Below are positions 24,555 through 33,662 of a DNA stretch of 64,000 nt, piece after piece. Made by a program: the position numbers and the translations under genes. Position 1 is the stretch's first letter. Each line of letters begins with the position of its first letter. The stretch is taken from positions 4,092,001 to 4,156,000 of the forward strand of contig NC_008577.1 of the NCBI RefSeq assembly GCF_000203935.1. Reading direction: 5' to 3'. Source of the DNA: Shewanella sp. ANA-3 (GTDB taxonomy: Bacteria > Pseudomonadota > Gammaproteobacteria > Enterobacterales > Shewanellaceae). Below the pieces are notes generated by a model, which saw nothing but the letters and a program-made list of their open reading frames with translations, made no database searches and was not told where the DNA came from.

Positions 24555-27500
24555 TTAATCTTCAACTGGCGACACAACGAAGAGCAAGTCACCTTGCGAT
24601 ACTTGCTGACCATTGCTGTTCAGAATACGCTCGATGCGGTACTTCTTATCTTCTGGATACAACACTGCGCCTTGACGGTTGAAGCCAGCTAAGTTGACCT
24701 GAGAAAACATCTTCATCGCTTCAGTTAACGCAAGCGTTTGATCTGCAGTTACAATATCGCCTTCTTTCACAAAGTCAGGTTCGCCTGGGGCTGGAGAGGT
24801 ATAGAAGATACCTGCGCCTTGGGCTAACACTTTCAGTTCGTTACTTTCACCCACACGCAGTGACTCAGTGTCTACACCGACGGTTTCGGCAGCGGCTTCC
24901 ATTTCAGCGATCAGTGCTGGAATGTCGAGCTCAGCCATGAAACGTGGCAGGTAGTTAGTGTCGTATACGCCTTCTTTGAAGGTGCCATCGCTTAGGATCA
25001 GTTTCAGCAATGGAATGTTAGTCGCGATACCTTTGAGCACTACGCTGTCTAAGTAAGCGTGCAGTTTCGCGATAACGTCTTCACGGTTTTCACCGCGCAT
25101 AATTACCTGAGCGATTAAGCTGTCGTAGTATGGTGATACTTCTTTACCCGCGGCGGCAATCGAGATGATTTCCACATCTGGATGATCTGGGAATACACAT
25201 TCGGTGATCTTGCCAGGATTTGGGATCAGTTGCAGTACACCATGGCTGTCCAGTGCTGCTTTTTCTGCAGTCACACGCACTTCCATTGCATAACCGATTT
25301 CTTTTGGCTCCAGGTTCTCGATTGAACGACCCGCAGCGATATCAAACTGCGCGCTCACGATATCGATACCTGAAGTCGCTTCAGTAACTGGATGTTCTAC
25401 CTGCAGACGGGTGTTCATTTCCATGAAGTACACTTCGTTTGCATCTAAGTTATAGATGAACTCAACTGTACCTGCGCCCATGTAATCGGTCGCATCACCT
25501 AAAGCACGGGTGTAATCCAGCACTTGTTTCTTCAGTTCTTCTGGCAGCATGGTTGAGCCAGACTCTTCGACCACTTTCTGGTTGTTACGTTGTACAGAAC
25601 AGTCACGTAAACCCAGAACCTTAGCGTTACCAAACTTGTCACGCAGTAACTGCACTTCGATATGACGTAGTGAGGTTACATATTTCTCTAAGTACAAGTC
25701 GCCGTTACCAAAAGCCGCAGCCGCTTCGGTAGAGGTCTTTTGGAATAAACCAATCATATCCTCAGGACGTTTAACGACCTGGATACCTTTACCGCCACCA
25801 CCTTGTACCGCTTTGAGCAGTACTGGGTAACCAATTTCGTTGGCCACGTTCACCGCTTGCTCAGCGTTCGTCAGAATACCGTGCGAACCTGGTACTACTG
25901 GCACGTTTTGGCTTTGTGACGTCTTAATCGCGTTCGACTTGTTACCCATAGTCGTCATTGAATGCACGCTAGGACCAACGAAGTTAACCCCATTGTTCAC
26001 ACACAATGCCGCAAATTGTGGACTTTCAGACAGGAAGCCGATACCTGGGTGCAGTGCATCAACTTGCTCATATTCGGCAACTTTGAGCACTGAGTAAGCG
26101 TTCAGGTAACTTTCGTCAGAGGTGTTACCACCTAAGCAGACTAACTTGTCTGAGTCTTTCAGCATATCCGCAGGTACGGCGGTCATGTCAGGATCTGACG
26201 CCACTAATACCACGTTGATATCGTTATCGTGAGCCTTACGGATCAACTTAACAGCGGTACAACCACGGGCATGAACCAATACTTTGTTAATTGGTTTCAT
26301 TAACTTACGTGGATCGTTTTGAACAATCACTTCTTCTTCAACAGGCGCTTCAACAACCAGTGTTGATAGGGCGTTGATGATCACATCACTGATCTTCGCC
26401 GTTGGCATTGGCATCAGAGGATCGATACTCGCCAATTGGTTATCTAAGGTTTCGCTGAATGGGTTGTGGACTAAGCCCGCCATTGCACCAGGTACTTTCG
26501 ACAAGTAGTTAGACAGTGTCGAAGTCGAAGGCAAGTAAGCTGGAACCACCATTTGACCCGCGAATGGCATGTTAGTACCAGACAGGTAATAGGTTTGCAC
26601 TAATGGGTGAGTCACGAAACTCGCCTGCGCACCACCGGTACAGTCACCAAAACCAAACATCAGTACTGGCAATTCGTTATCACGGATAAAACGAGTGATC
26701 CGGTCATTCACAACAGCCATTGAGAACAGTGCTGCAGCACCTTCTTTAGTTTGCATACCGCCTGAGCTGATAAAGCAAACAACAGGTAGCTTACGCTTAG
26801 CACACTCGATCAGCAGCGCAGAGAATTTCTCAGCACTCGCCATATCGAAGGCACCCGCTTGGAATGCGGTGTTAGACACAGCCACACCCACACGGACTTT
26901 TTGACCTTTTTCTTTAAAGTCAGCAATACCAGTGATCAGACCGCAAGGACGAATGCCTTTGTCTAACGCATCTTCGATTGAGAGACGGAAACCAGGGAAG
27001 TTAAGCAAGTTGGCTGACATCTTGTCGCCATTGATCTCTTCAAAATGAGTGAAGAATTGCTTAATCACATTTTCCCAGGTCATCTTGCCGGTACGTTTTT
27101 CGTCACGTAATACTTTTTGGATCAGTAAGTCCTGATAACCCATGGTCAAGCGGTTCCAGAAGTCCTTACGACGACCAATACGCACAGGGTTAATCGCGCC
27201 AGTGTACTTGCTGTTATCGCTTTCACTGTCGAAGTATTCAGGCAGTAAACGCTCGAAGAAGTAAGTCAGGATAACGAATAAACTGTCGTTAAGTTGTGGG
27301 AAGCCCACACTCTTCCACTGCTCAACACGCACCAATAAGTCAGCACGGTTAGACTGGCCCATAAAGTACTTAAGCCACTTGTAGAATTTCGCCTTGTCGT
27401 TAGCGGTATCCTGAGTCGACAGCGCATGGTCAATTGACTTGTGCAGCAGGTTGTTCACTGAGTTACGAGACAGGCTCTTCGCCATCATGGCTTCTTTCGC

Positions 27501-29108
27501 GATAGACGCTAAGCTGCCCACAACGTTGTCGTACAGTGAGTTAAAGATCAGGATGTTATGACATTGCCAAATGAAGTCTTCACGCAGTTCGTCGTTCACA
27601 ACCACATCGAGCACAGTCAGTTGATTCAGTTCAGGCCACTTGGCTTGAGTGACTGACTTTGGCAGATTTTCAAGGTGCTGGATTAAGCCCTTGAAGTTGT
27701 TTGCCGCGTTGCTCTTCCAACGGTGATATAAAGACCAACCGATGTTAAATAACAGCGCCTTACGTGCTTTTTTGTAGTTTTCTTTTGGTTCACCCAAAAT
27801 CAAACGCGTCAGCATGTTACGCTCGGTAGACACTTCATCACGCTTAGCAATAAAGTTCGCCCACAGCTTGTTTAGATCTTCATCGTAAACCAGCTTATCA
27901 GGGCTTGATAACCAAGCTTGGAATACACGGTCTTGCTCTTGCTGGATACGTGCTAACAAGTCACCTTCAGGCACGCTAACACGTGACAGACGTCCGTATT
28001 GCTCCTGAGAGATTGAATGAATGCGGCTACGCAGCGTTAAATAACGCAGGTAACGGTAAGCACTACCAAACAGGTTGTGGTGGTTGGTTGGGCTAGTTGC
28101 CACGGCCAATTCTGCGTTTAACTCTAACGCCATCAGGTTTTTAGATGGGCTGAGGAAGCGCGCTAAACTGCGGTCATAGTGCTCACGTAAATCTTTAGAT
28201 TCACGCACAAAGTTGATGGCTGCACGTTCAACAGCTTCGATACTGCTGATAATAGCGCGGCGTAAGTTGTGCTGACGCTCGTCACGGTCACCAGGAGAGA
28301 AATCGATGATGCCATCGATACAACCCGCGGTGTAAAGCTCTTCTGGAGACACGCCCACAGACTTAGCACATTCCTGCCATGACAGGTTGTACTTACGCGC
28401 AATACTCTGCAGACCTTGTGGCTGAATCGTGTTGAAAATACCATCGCGCAGCGATAACAGGATGTTGGCCGCCGCTAATGGAATCGCGCCGCCCGAGTAA
28501 CCCGCACCGATAACGATACCGACAGTTGGCACGTCAACGTTGGCACTCTCAGCAATCGCCTTAGAAATAGAATGGGCTTGGTTTTGGCTGTTAGCCACTT
28601 CGCCCGCATCGGCCCCTGGGGTGTCGATGAGGTAAACGATAGGCATAGACAATTCGGCGAAATGACGAATTGCTTTACAGGCCGCATAGTGATGCTCAGG
28701 CATCCACGCGCCGTTAGCCGTAGTACGCTCTTGGGCAATAAAACCGATACGACGAGTGCGTGAACCGAAATTCAGCTCGACCTCAGCGCTGTAGAAAGAA
28801 CCCAAGTGAGTTTCGGTAATCAAGCGACCCTTTAGGTCAGCAATGATACGTTTTGCACCAGGACGACCTTTATCTTGGGTCGGCTGGATCACTTTTGCGA
28901 CGTAACCATCGACATCTAACGATGCCAAGTCTTTTAAATTTGCCTGAATGGCGTCATCGTTTAAAAGACCTTTAATTTCATCTGATAAGCTCTGTTTACT
29001 GTGTTTAGGAAACAGAGAAAAATCTTTTGCCAAATGCTCGGCTTGTAAAAAAAGCGGATCGGGCGTTTGGGCTTGAGTCATGTGTGTGGGCTGATTATTG
29101 CTGGTCAT
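24555..29108 (-). CDS. Fused acyl-CoA carboxylase (carboxyltransferase-biotin carboxylase-biotin carrier)
   Basis: A 1517-residue multifunctional enzyme that carboxylates an acyl-CoA. The first part is an AccA-like carboxyltransferase (LIDTPGADAGE, VIGAGYSGGAIPLA, residues about 80-300). A linker of about 280 residues and a second carboxyltransferase half with CISSGG and GFGDCTGGAQASF (about 700-890) follow. Biotin carboxylase starts near residue 938 (VLVHARGCTAVKLIRKAH; GGGGKGIQVVKRPEDM; MEMNTRLQVEHPVTE) and a biotinyl domain closes the protein with EAMKM, biotin lysine 1466. The order CT-BC-BCCP is opposite to eukaryotic acetyl-CoA carboxylase. True substrate (acetyl-, propionyl- or other CoA) is not known. 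ATG 29108 has AGAGGA at good spacing; an adjacent TTG is less likely. It is divergent from a LysR gene. Confidence 0.93.
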   Translation of the reverse strand: MTSNNQPTHMTQAQTPDPLFLQAEHLAKDFSLFPKHSKQSLSDEIKGLLNDDAIQANLKDLASLDVDGYVAKVIQPTQDKGRPGAKRIIADLKGRLITETHLGSFYSAEVELNFGSRTRRIGFIAQERTTANGAWMPEHHYAACKAIRHFAELSMPIVYLIDTPGADAGEVANSQNQAHSISKAIAESANVDVPTVGIVIGAGYSGGAIPLAAANILLSLRDGIFNTIQPQGLQSIARKYNLSWQECAKSVGVSPEELYTAGCIDGIIDFSPGDRDERQHNLRRAIISSIEAVERAAINFVRESKDLREHYDRSLARFLSPSKNLMALELNAELAVATSPTNHHNLFGSAYRYLRYLTLRSRIHSISQEQYGRLSRVSVPEGDLLARIQQEQDRVFQAWLSSPDKLVYDEDLNKLWANFIAKRDEVSTERNMLTRLILGEPKENYKKARKALLFNIGWSLYHRWKSNAANNFKGLIQHLENLPKSVTQAKWPELNQLTVLDVVVNDELREDFIWQCHNILIFNSLYDNVVGSLASIAKEAMMAKSLSRNSVNNLLHKSIDHALSTQDTANDKAKFYKWLKYFMGQSNRADLLVRVEQWKSVGFPQLNDSLFVILTYFFERLLPEYFDSESDNSKYTGAINPVRIGRRKDFWNRLTMGYQDLLIQKVLRDEKRTGKMTWENVIKQFFTHFEEINGDKMSANLLNFPGFRLSIEDALDKGIRPCGLITGIADFKEKGQKVRVGVAVSNTAFQAGAFDMASAEKFSALLIECAKRKLPVVCFISSGGMQTKEGAAALFSMAVVNDRITRFIRDNELPVLMFGFGDCTGGAQASFVTHPLVQTYYLSGTNMPFAGQMVVPAYLPSTSTLSNYLSKVPGAMAGLVHNPFSETLDNQLASIDPLMPMPTAKISDVIINALSTLVVEAPVEEEVIVQNDPRKLMKPINKVLVHARGCTAVKLIRKAHDNDINVVLVASDPDMTAVPADMLKDSDKLVCLGGNTSDESYLNAYSVLKVAEYEQVDALHPGIGFLSESPQFAALCVNNGVNFVGPSVHSMTTMGNKSNAIKTSQSQNVPVVPGSHGILTNAEQAVNVANEIGYPVLLKAVQGGGGKGIQVVKRPEDMIGLFQKTSTEAAAAFGNGDLYLEKYVTSLRHIEVQLLRDKFGNAKVLGLRDCSVQRNNQKVVEESGSTMLPEELKKQVLDYTRALGDATDYMGAGTVEFIYNLDANEVYFMEMNTRLQVEHPVTEATSGIDIVSAQFDIAAGRSIENLEPKEIGYAMEVRVTAEKAALDSHGVLQLIPNPGKITECVFPDHPDVEIISIAAAGKEVSPYYDSLIAQVIMRGENREDVIAKLHAYLDSVVLKGIATNIPLLKLILSDGTFKEGVYDTNYLPRFMAELDIPALIAEMEAAAETVGVDTESLRVGESNELKVLAQGAGIFYTSPAPGEPDFVKEGDIVTADQTLALTEAMKMFSQVNLAGFNRQGAVLYPEDKKYRIERILNSNGQQVSQGDLLFVVSPVED

Positions 29109-29154
29109 CAAAAGATCCTCTGCTTTAGCCTCTGAAAATTTTTAGCCAATAAAT

Positions 29155-29167
29155 ATAACTTTGTTAT
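29155..29167. promoter_or_regulatory. Candidate LysR operator between acc and lysR
   Basis: ATAAC-TTT-GTTAT is a perfect inverted repeat of the T-N11-A type in the 122-base divergent spacer between the carboxylase and LysR genes. LysR regulators usually bind such sites and control the divergent gene and themselves. Confidence 0.4.
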
Positions 29168-29230
29168 CCCGCCAAATGCCATTAAACTGCATAAGACGCT
29201 ATGTTCCAAATATGAGACAGTGGGAAAAAC

Positions 29231-30142
29231 ATGCCAGATTTAAACGGTATGATGCTATTTGCAGCCGTAGTTAGAGCGAAGGGATTCTCCCAAGCTGCAC
29301 GTGAAACCGGCCACCCAAAATCCACCATAAGTCGCAAAATCGCGCAGCTCGAAGAAGAACTTGGCGTGCGATTATTACAACGCGACACCCGCAACTTAAG
29401 CCTTACTCAAGTCGGGGCCCTCTTTTATCAACACTGTGATTCCATTCGCAATGAGGTGGAAGCGGCCAAGGCTGTTATCGAGAGTACCCATGATGATGTG
29501 TCAGGATCATTACGGATAGCTATTCCAGTCTCTTTTAGCCAAGAATTAATCGCTAACCTCTGTAGCGGATTCATGCGTTTATATCCCAATGTGGAATTAG
29601 ATGTCCAGTTTACCGACAACGATATCGGTTTAGTGGGTGAAGGATATGACATAGCTATCAAATATGGGCCACTGCAATCCTCTGATCTTGTTGCAAGATT
29701 ACTGTTCGAGCGCCAACCCATTCTCGTGGCAAGCCCGGCTTATTTAAAAGCCCGAGGCACGCCTGCTACACCCAAGGAATTAAGTGAACACAGTGGTATC
29801 TTACTCGGGACATCACGCTCTGCGCCCATTTGGCCACTGGGTAAAGGCGCGCGTAAGACCATGGTGAATTTTCAACGTAAGGTTAGGGTTAATAGCCCTA
29901 TTATGGTCAAGCAGTTAGCCCTCGATGACTTTGGCATTGCCATGCTGTCCAACTCCGCCTGCAAGACGGAATTAGCGAATGGTCAACTGGTTCCCATACT
30001 ACAAGAATGGCCAATCGAACCCTTTAAAGTCTATGGGGTATATTCCAGCCGTCGCCAATTAGCCACTAATATTAGTGCCTTCTTGGACTTTTTCGTCAAA
30101 CGCTTTAGTAGCCAAGAAAGCCTGCAATCCTTGATGGGCTAA
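29231..30142 (+). CDS. LysR-family transcriptional regulator next to bla and acc
   Basis: A 303-residue regulator with the N-terminal helix-turn-helix MMLFAAVVRAKGFSQAARET...STISRKIAQLEEELGVRLLQR and an effector domain starting at VSGSLRIAIPVSFSQELIA (CrgA/AaeR-like subgroup, by the opening LFAAVVRAKGFSQAA). It lies between blaOXA and the acyl-CoA carboxylase, the same position as the lysR that accompanies OXA-48-family genes in Shewanella chromosomes and is sometimes carried along on plasmids. It is divergent from the carboxylase (likely target) and convergent with bla, so control of bla from the intergenic spacer is not suggested by the layout. Confidence 0.92.
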   Translation: MPDLNGMMLFAAVVRAKGFSQAARETGHPKSTISRKIAQLEEELGVRLLQRDTRNLSLTQVGALFYQHCDSIRNEVEAAKAVIESTHDDVSGSLRIAIPVSFSQELIANLCSGFMRLYPNVELDVQFTDNDIGLVGEGYDIAIKYGPLQSSDLVARLLFERQPILVASPAYLKARGTPATPKELSEHSGILLGTSRSAPIWPLGKGARKTMVNFQRKVRVNSPIMVKQLALDDFGIAMLSNSACKTELANGQLVPILQEWPIEPFKVYGVYSSRRQLATNISAFLDFFVKRFSSQESLQSLMG

Positions 30143-30442
30143 GCACTTTATCGCAGCGACATTCTTTTTTATCTATATCGCCACTCCTTGATTCACATCC
30201 CTATGTTAAGTGACCATGCCATTGAGATAACAAAAAAGCCTAGCGAATTGACTAGGCTTTTTGCGTTTAGGAATGAGGTGCTAATGTTCAGACTAACTGT
30301 TAACGCTAAGCATCAGTAGATTGGGCCTGACCTAATTAAATATGAGCCATTGGGTATAAGCGCATCGATTATAAGCATTTTGTCCATATATCTTTACAGT
30401 TTATATGACTGCTATTTTACTCAAATGTGCCGCTAACCATTT
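30143..30442. other. Intergenic region between lysR and blaOXA (convergent)
   Basis: Holds a terminator at 30233-30262 and AT-rich sequence with no gene I can support. No terminator hairpin with T-tract was seen immediately after bla on the minus strand; bla transcripts may end at the bidirectional hairpin. Confidence 0.5.
30233..30264. terminator. Bidirectional rho-independent terminator between lysR and bla
   Basis: AAAAAGCCTAG and CTAGGCTTTTT enclose an eight-base loop; both arms carry the A/T tract, so it can serve lysR (plus) and bla (minus). Confidence 0.88.
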
Positions 30443-31240
30443 CTAAGGAATAATTTTTTCCTGTTTCAGCACTGTTTTCGTAATGCTTTGACGTAACCCT
30501 AGGCCCTCAGCGGAAGGCATATCCATATTGGTCGCGAAGAACCACACATTGTCATCGAGTTCGACCCAGCCAACCCACCAACCAATTTTCGGCTCAATTC
30601 GCGTCGAGTAACCAGTTTTCGCTCGGATAATATAATCGGCATTTGCCTCGGTCAGCATGGCTTGCTTGACGATGCGCTGACTACGCTCAGAAACGTGCAG
30701 CTTGTTGTGGTACAGCTTGCGTAAAAAAGCGATTTGCTGGGTAGCCGAAATTCGAATACCACCATCGAGCCAAAAGCTGTCTAAATTGCCCGAGATATCC
30801 TCATTGCCATAATCGAAGGCGTGCAGCATTTTACTCATACGAGCCTCGCCAATTTGGCGGGCAAATTCTTGATAAACAGGCACAACCGAATACTTCATCG
30901 CGGTGATTAAATCATGGTCGCGATTCCATGCGGCGATATCTCGCGTCTGTCCATCCCATTTAAAGACTTGATGCTCATCCTTAACCACACCTAAGTCCAA
31001 GGCAATTAAACTGTTTGGGATCTTAAAGGTCGATGCAGGTAAAAATGCTTGGTTTGCCCGTTTAAGATCGTTAGTAAAACCCTGCTGTGTATTCTCGTTC
31101 CACAGCACAACCACGCCTTGGGTTTTATGTTCGCTAAAGTGAGCATTCCAGCTCTTGTTCTCTTGCCACTCCTTTGCCACCGCAGGCATGCCAATCATCG
31201 TTGTCACCAGCAACACAGCCGATAAGGCTAACGCACGCAT
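30443..31240 (-). CDS. blaOXA: Class D beta-lactamase, OXA-48/OXA-54 family
   Basis: A 265-residue serine beta-lactamase with a cleavable signal (to about residue 22). The positions equal the OXA-48 scheme: STFK at 70-73 (catalytic Ser70 and the carboxylated Lys73), SVV 118-120, YGN 144-146, Trp157, KTG 208-210, Arg214. The beta5-beta6 loop, TRIEPKIG, has no deletion, so the carbapenem-hydrolysing form of the loop is intact. From memory the sequence is nearer to OXA-54 of S. oneidensis than to OXA-48 (S36, T40, T51, D58, A103, L153, A201). ATG 31240 has AAGGGGAT upstream. Chromosomal context with a C15-like gene, lysR and acc marks it as a resident progenitor-type gene with no insertion sequence beside it. 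Confidence 0.97.
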   Translation of the reverse strand: MRALALSAVLLVTTMIGMPAVAKEWQENKSWNAHFSEHKTQGVVVLWNENTQQGFTNDLKRANQAFLPASTFKIPNSLIALDLGVVKDEHQVFKWDGQTRDIAAWNRDHDLITAMKYSVVPVYQEFARQIGEARMSKMLHAFDYGNEDISGNLDSFWLDGGIRISATQQIAFLRKLYHNKLHVSERSQRIVKQAMLTEANADYIIRAKTGYSTRIEPKIGWWVGWVELDDNVWFFATNMDMPSAEGLGLRQSITKTVLKQEKIIP

Positions 31241-31589
31241 AATATCCCCTTACCTAATGCAATAAATCCATAAAAATGAGGCGCTAAGAGTAGCACCGTC
31301 TTGGCGGGCTTTCCCTAGCAAACTGCTGACCAATTGTGGCAAAAATAAGGCAGGCACTTATGCCCGCGTTTCTCGCCACTCAACGCTGATTAACGCCCGC
31401 GCACCGACCTCAATATGCAAAACAGGAATAAGATCCTCGAATCACTCTAGGTAAACTCTTATACTCAAAACAATCATTGTGACTTTTTGGCATAAGTTAC
31501 ATCCTCTCTAGGATGAAGCAAACCCAAACGCCTTAGGAACATCGCCCTTTTCCAGCAAAATAAGTGATTAAAATAAAAAGGAAACGCCA
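31241..31589. other. Divergent promoter region of blaOXA and the C15-like gene
   Basis: 349 bases between two divergent starts. It contains the ribosome sites of both genes and a small ATCCT-CTCT-AGGAT hairpin near 31501-31514. No gene and no insertion sequence remnant was seen, so bla expression depends on native promoters I could not pin down. Confidence 0.5.
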
Positions 31590-32747
31590 ATGTTAAAGCC
31601 AAGCCTCGTTTTTATCCTCGCCAGCACAGTGGCGCAAACCGCAGGTGCAGTACAACTCCTAGGAGATGTGGAAGTTTCCCGCATTCCCACTGCAGAAAAA
31701 ACCATGGCAGAAGTGGTCTACCGCTATCAAGCCTTGGACGAAGGCTTGGCGACTCAGCTTTCCGCACAGAAGAATGAACGCGATGCAACCCAACTTGCCG
31801 CTCGTCAGGGGCATAGACTGTGGCAACAGGCGGTGCGTGATGTGCAGTCAGGGCACTTTGACGACAGATCCCTCTACTGGGCTCGGCTCTCAATGTTAAA
31901 TAGCATCAAGAGCAATCGCGCCAATTTCAAAATGGCCGATTGGCAACAGAATATTTTAGCCAGCGCAGTCGAAAAGGCATCTCGCGGTTTTAGCGATATC
32001 CAATACGGCGACGATGTGCAGATAAAAATCTTCCTGACGGGATTCGACCCTTTCTTCCTCGATAAAGACATCAGCCAGAGCAATCCCTCGGGCTTGGTCG
32101 CCCTTGCCCTCGATGGTTTTAGATTTGATATCAACGGCAAAAAAGCCCAAATCGAAACCGCGATGATCCCAGTGCGCTTCGAGGATTTTGATCAAGGCAT
32201 TATCGAGTCGCTACTTAGCCCGATTTACCGCGATCCTAAAACCCAGTTTGTCTTTACCGTCAGCATGGGCCGCAGTGACTTTGATATTGAACGCTTCCCC
32301 GGCCGTAACCGTAGCGCCGCCGCGCCGGATAACCAAAATCTGTACACAGGCGGAAGCAAAACCGCGCCTGTCGCCCCCAAACTCAATGGTAAAGACTTTA
32401 TCGGCCCAGAGTTTGTTGAGTTTTCACTGCCCGTTGCCGCCATGCAGGTCAAAGACGGCCAATGGAAAGTCAACGACAACCATACAGTGACCACACTAGC
32501 GCGCGGTGAATTTAATGCCAGCTCCCTAAGCGAGCTGCAAAATGAAACCTCGGTCGAAGGTTCTGGTGGTGGCTATCTCTCAAACGAGATTTCTTATCGC
32601 GCCATTGTGTTACAGCAAAAGTTCAACAGCCCAGCCAAGGTCGGCCATATCCACACCCCAAGGGTGAAGGGCTACGACAACGCCACCGAACAAGCGATTG
32701 TCGAGCAAGTGCGTACTATGGTGATGCAGGCCACAGCGAGCCTGTAA
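31590..32747 (+). CDS. Secreted C15 (pyroglutamyl peptidase I)-like protein, catalytic Cys apparently replaced by Ser
   Basis: A 385-residue exported protein: signal peptide MLKPSLVFILASTVAQTAG, an N-terminal helical extension (about 25-140), then a peptidase C15 fold beginning IFLTGFDPF (147-155). The Glu of the triad is kept (Glu234 in GRSDFDIERF). The block equivalent to TYVCNH reads GGYLSNE, with Ser331 where the nucleophilic Cys should be, and His355 (HIHTPRV) follows 24 residues later, the same spacing as Cys144-His168 in classical enzymes. It may therefore be inactive or use serine. Ordinary C15 peptidases are cytoplasmic and near 215 residues. The gene is the known neighbour of OXA-48-family genes in Shewanella. 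ATG has AAAAGGAA upstream. Confidence 0.82.
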   Translation: MLKPSLVFILASTVAQTAGAVQLLGDVEVSRIPTAEKTMAEVVYRYQALDEGLATQLSAQKNERDATQLAARQGHRLWQQAVRDVQSGHFDDRSLYWARLSMLNSIKSNRANFKMADWQQNILASAVEKASRGFSDIQYGDDVQIKIFLTGFDPFFLDKDISQSNPSGLVALALDGFRFDINGKKAQIETAMIPVRFEDFDQGIIESLLSPIYRDPKTQFVFTVSMGRSDFDIERFPGRNRSAAAPDNQNLYTGGSKTAPVAPKLNGKDFIGPEFVEFSLPVAAMQVKDGQWKVNDNHTVTTLARGEFNASSLSELQNETSVEGSGGGYLSNEISYRAIVLQQKFNSPAKVGHIHTPRVKGYDNATEQAIVEQVRTMVMQATASL

Positions 32748-32770
32748 CAGTCGCAATACTGGCATTGTCA

Positions 32771-32800
32771 GCAAGCGTTCGTTATGATGCGAACGCTTGC
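32771..32800. repeat. Perfect 11-bp hairpin after the C15-like gene
   Basis: GCAAGCGTTCG-TTATGATG-CGAACGCTTGC, 24 bases after the stop. No T-tract follows, so it is a weak terminator or an mRNA end stabiliser. Confidence 0.6.
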
Positions 32801-32927
32801 AAGTCGCCTTGAATGAGGGCTCTGAGCATAAGAGCTTTGAACTCAGCAAATCGTAATAGATGTCGTGCGATAGCTAGATGAGTTGTTTAATTGATGCTTT
32901 GCAAAATAAGAGTTAACGCCTAAGTCT

Positions 32928-33533
32928 ATGTTTAACCAGAGATCCCTACTTAATAGCCTGCGCCGTAAAGCCATCTCATCCACGAGTATCACCTCAGCAA
33001 CGGCGGCTAACTCGGCCACGCCACAACGCCAGCCAAAGCCGCTGACACCCCTGCAGCAACAAATTCTGGTACGCATCGAAGACTGTTACCAGCAGGCGGA
33101 AATCTACTTTAAGCGTCCATTTGCGCGGCCGCTGACCCAATTTACTCTGCGGGGACGGAGTGCGGGCACGGCCCATTTACAACAGAATCGCCTGCGATTT
33201 AATCCCGTATTGCTCAGGGAAAATAGCGAAGCCTTTTTAGCCGAAGTAGTGCCCCACGAAATCAGCCATTTGCTCTGTTTCCAACTGTTTGGCAAAACCA
33301 AGCCCCATGGCCGCGAGTGGCAATCCATCATGCTCAAGCTGTTTAAGGTGAGCCCCAATACCACCCACAGTTTCGATACTCAATCGGTTAAAGGGAAAGA
33401 CTTTGAGTACCGCTGTGCCTGCGGTCCGGTTAAGCTGAGCATCCGTCGCCATAATAAAGTGTTACGTGGTGAAACCCGTTATCTATGCAAACGCTGCCAT
33501 ACCCACCTCACCTTTATCGAAGCCGCCGAATAA
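32928..33533 (+). CDS. sprT: SprT-family zinc metalloprotease-like protein
   Basis: A 201-residue SprT-like protein. The zinc-binding HEISH motif (His110, Glu111, His114) lies in VVPHEISHLLCFQLFG, followed by the third-ligand region KPHGREW, and a C-terminal zinc ribbon is seen in YRCACG and CKRCHTH. Relatives include SPRTN proteases of eukaryotes, but the bacterial role is unknown. The first 40 residues are low in complexity (serine/threonine/alanine), and E. coli SprT is about 165 residues; a later start is possible but no better ATG was found. The ribosome site for 32928 is poor. It is followed by endA, as in many gamma-proteobacteria. Confidence 0.88.
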   Translation: MFNQRSLLNSLRRKAISSTSITSATAANSATPQRQPKPLTPLQQQILVRIEDCYQQAEIYFKRPFARPLTQFTLRGRSAGTAHLQQNRLRFNPVLLRENSEAFLAEVVPHEISHLLCFQLFGKTKPHGREWQSIMLKLFKVSPNTTHSFDTQSVKGKDFEYRCACGPVKLSIRRHNKVLRGETRYLCKRCHTHLTFIEAAE

Positions 33534-33662
33534 TCCGCCATACACCAAATCCTTGGCCAAAAGTACGAGCGATTTGCATAAGGCGCGCTATTTCCCTTAC
33601 CATTCAGGCATAAGAGACGAGCCACAGGCTCGCGTAGTACAGATTACTTTTTGGGATAAATA

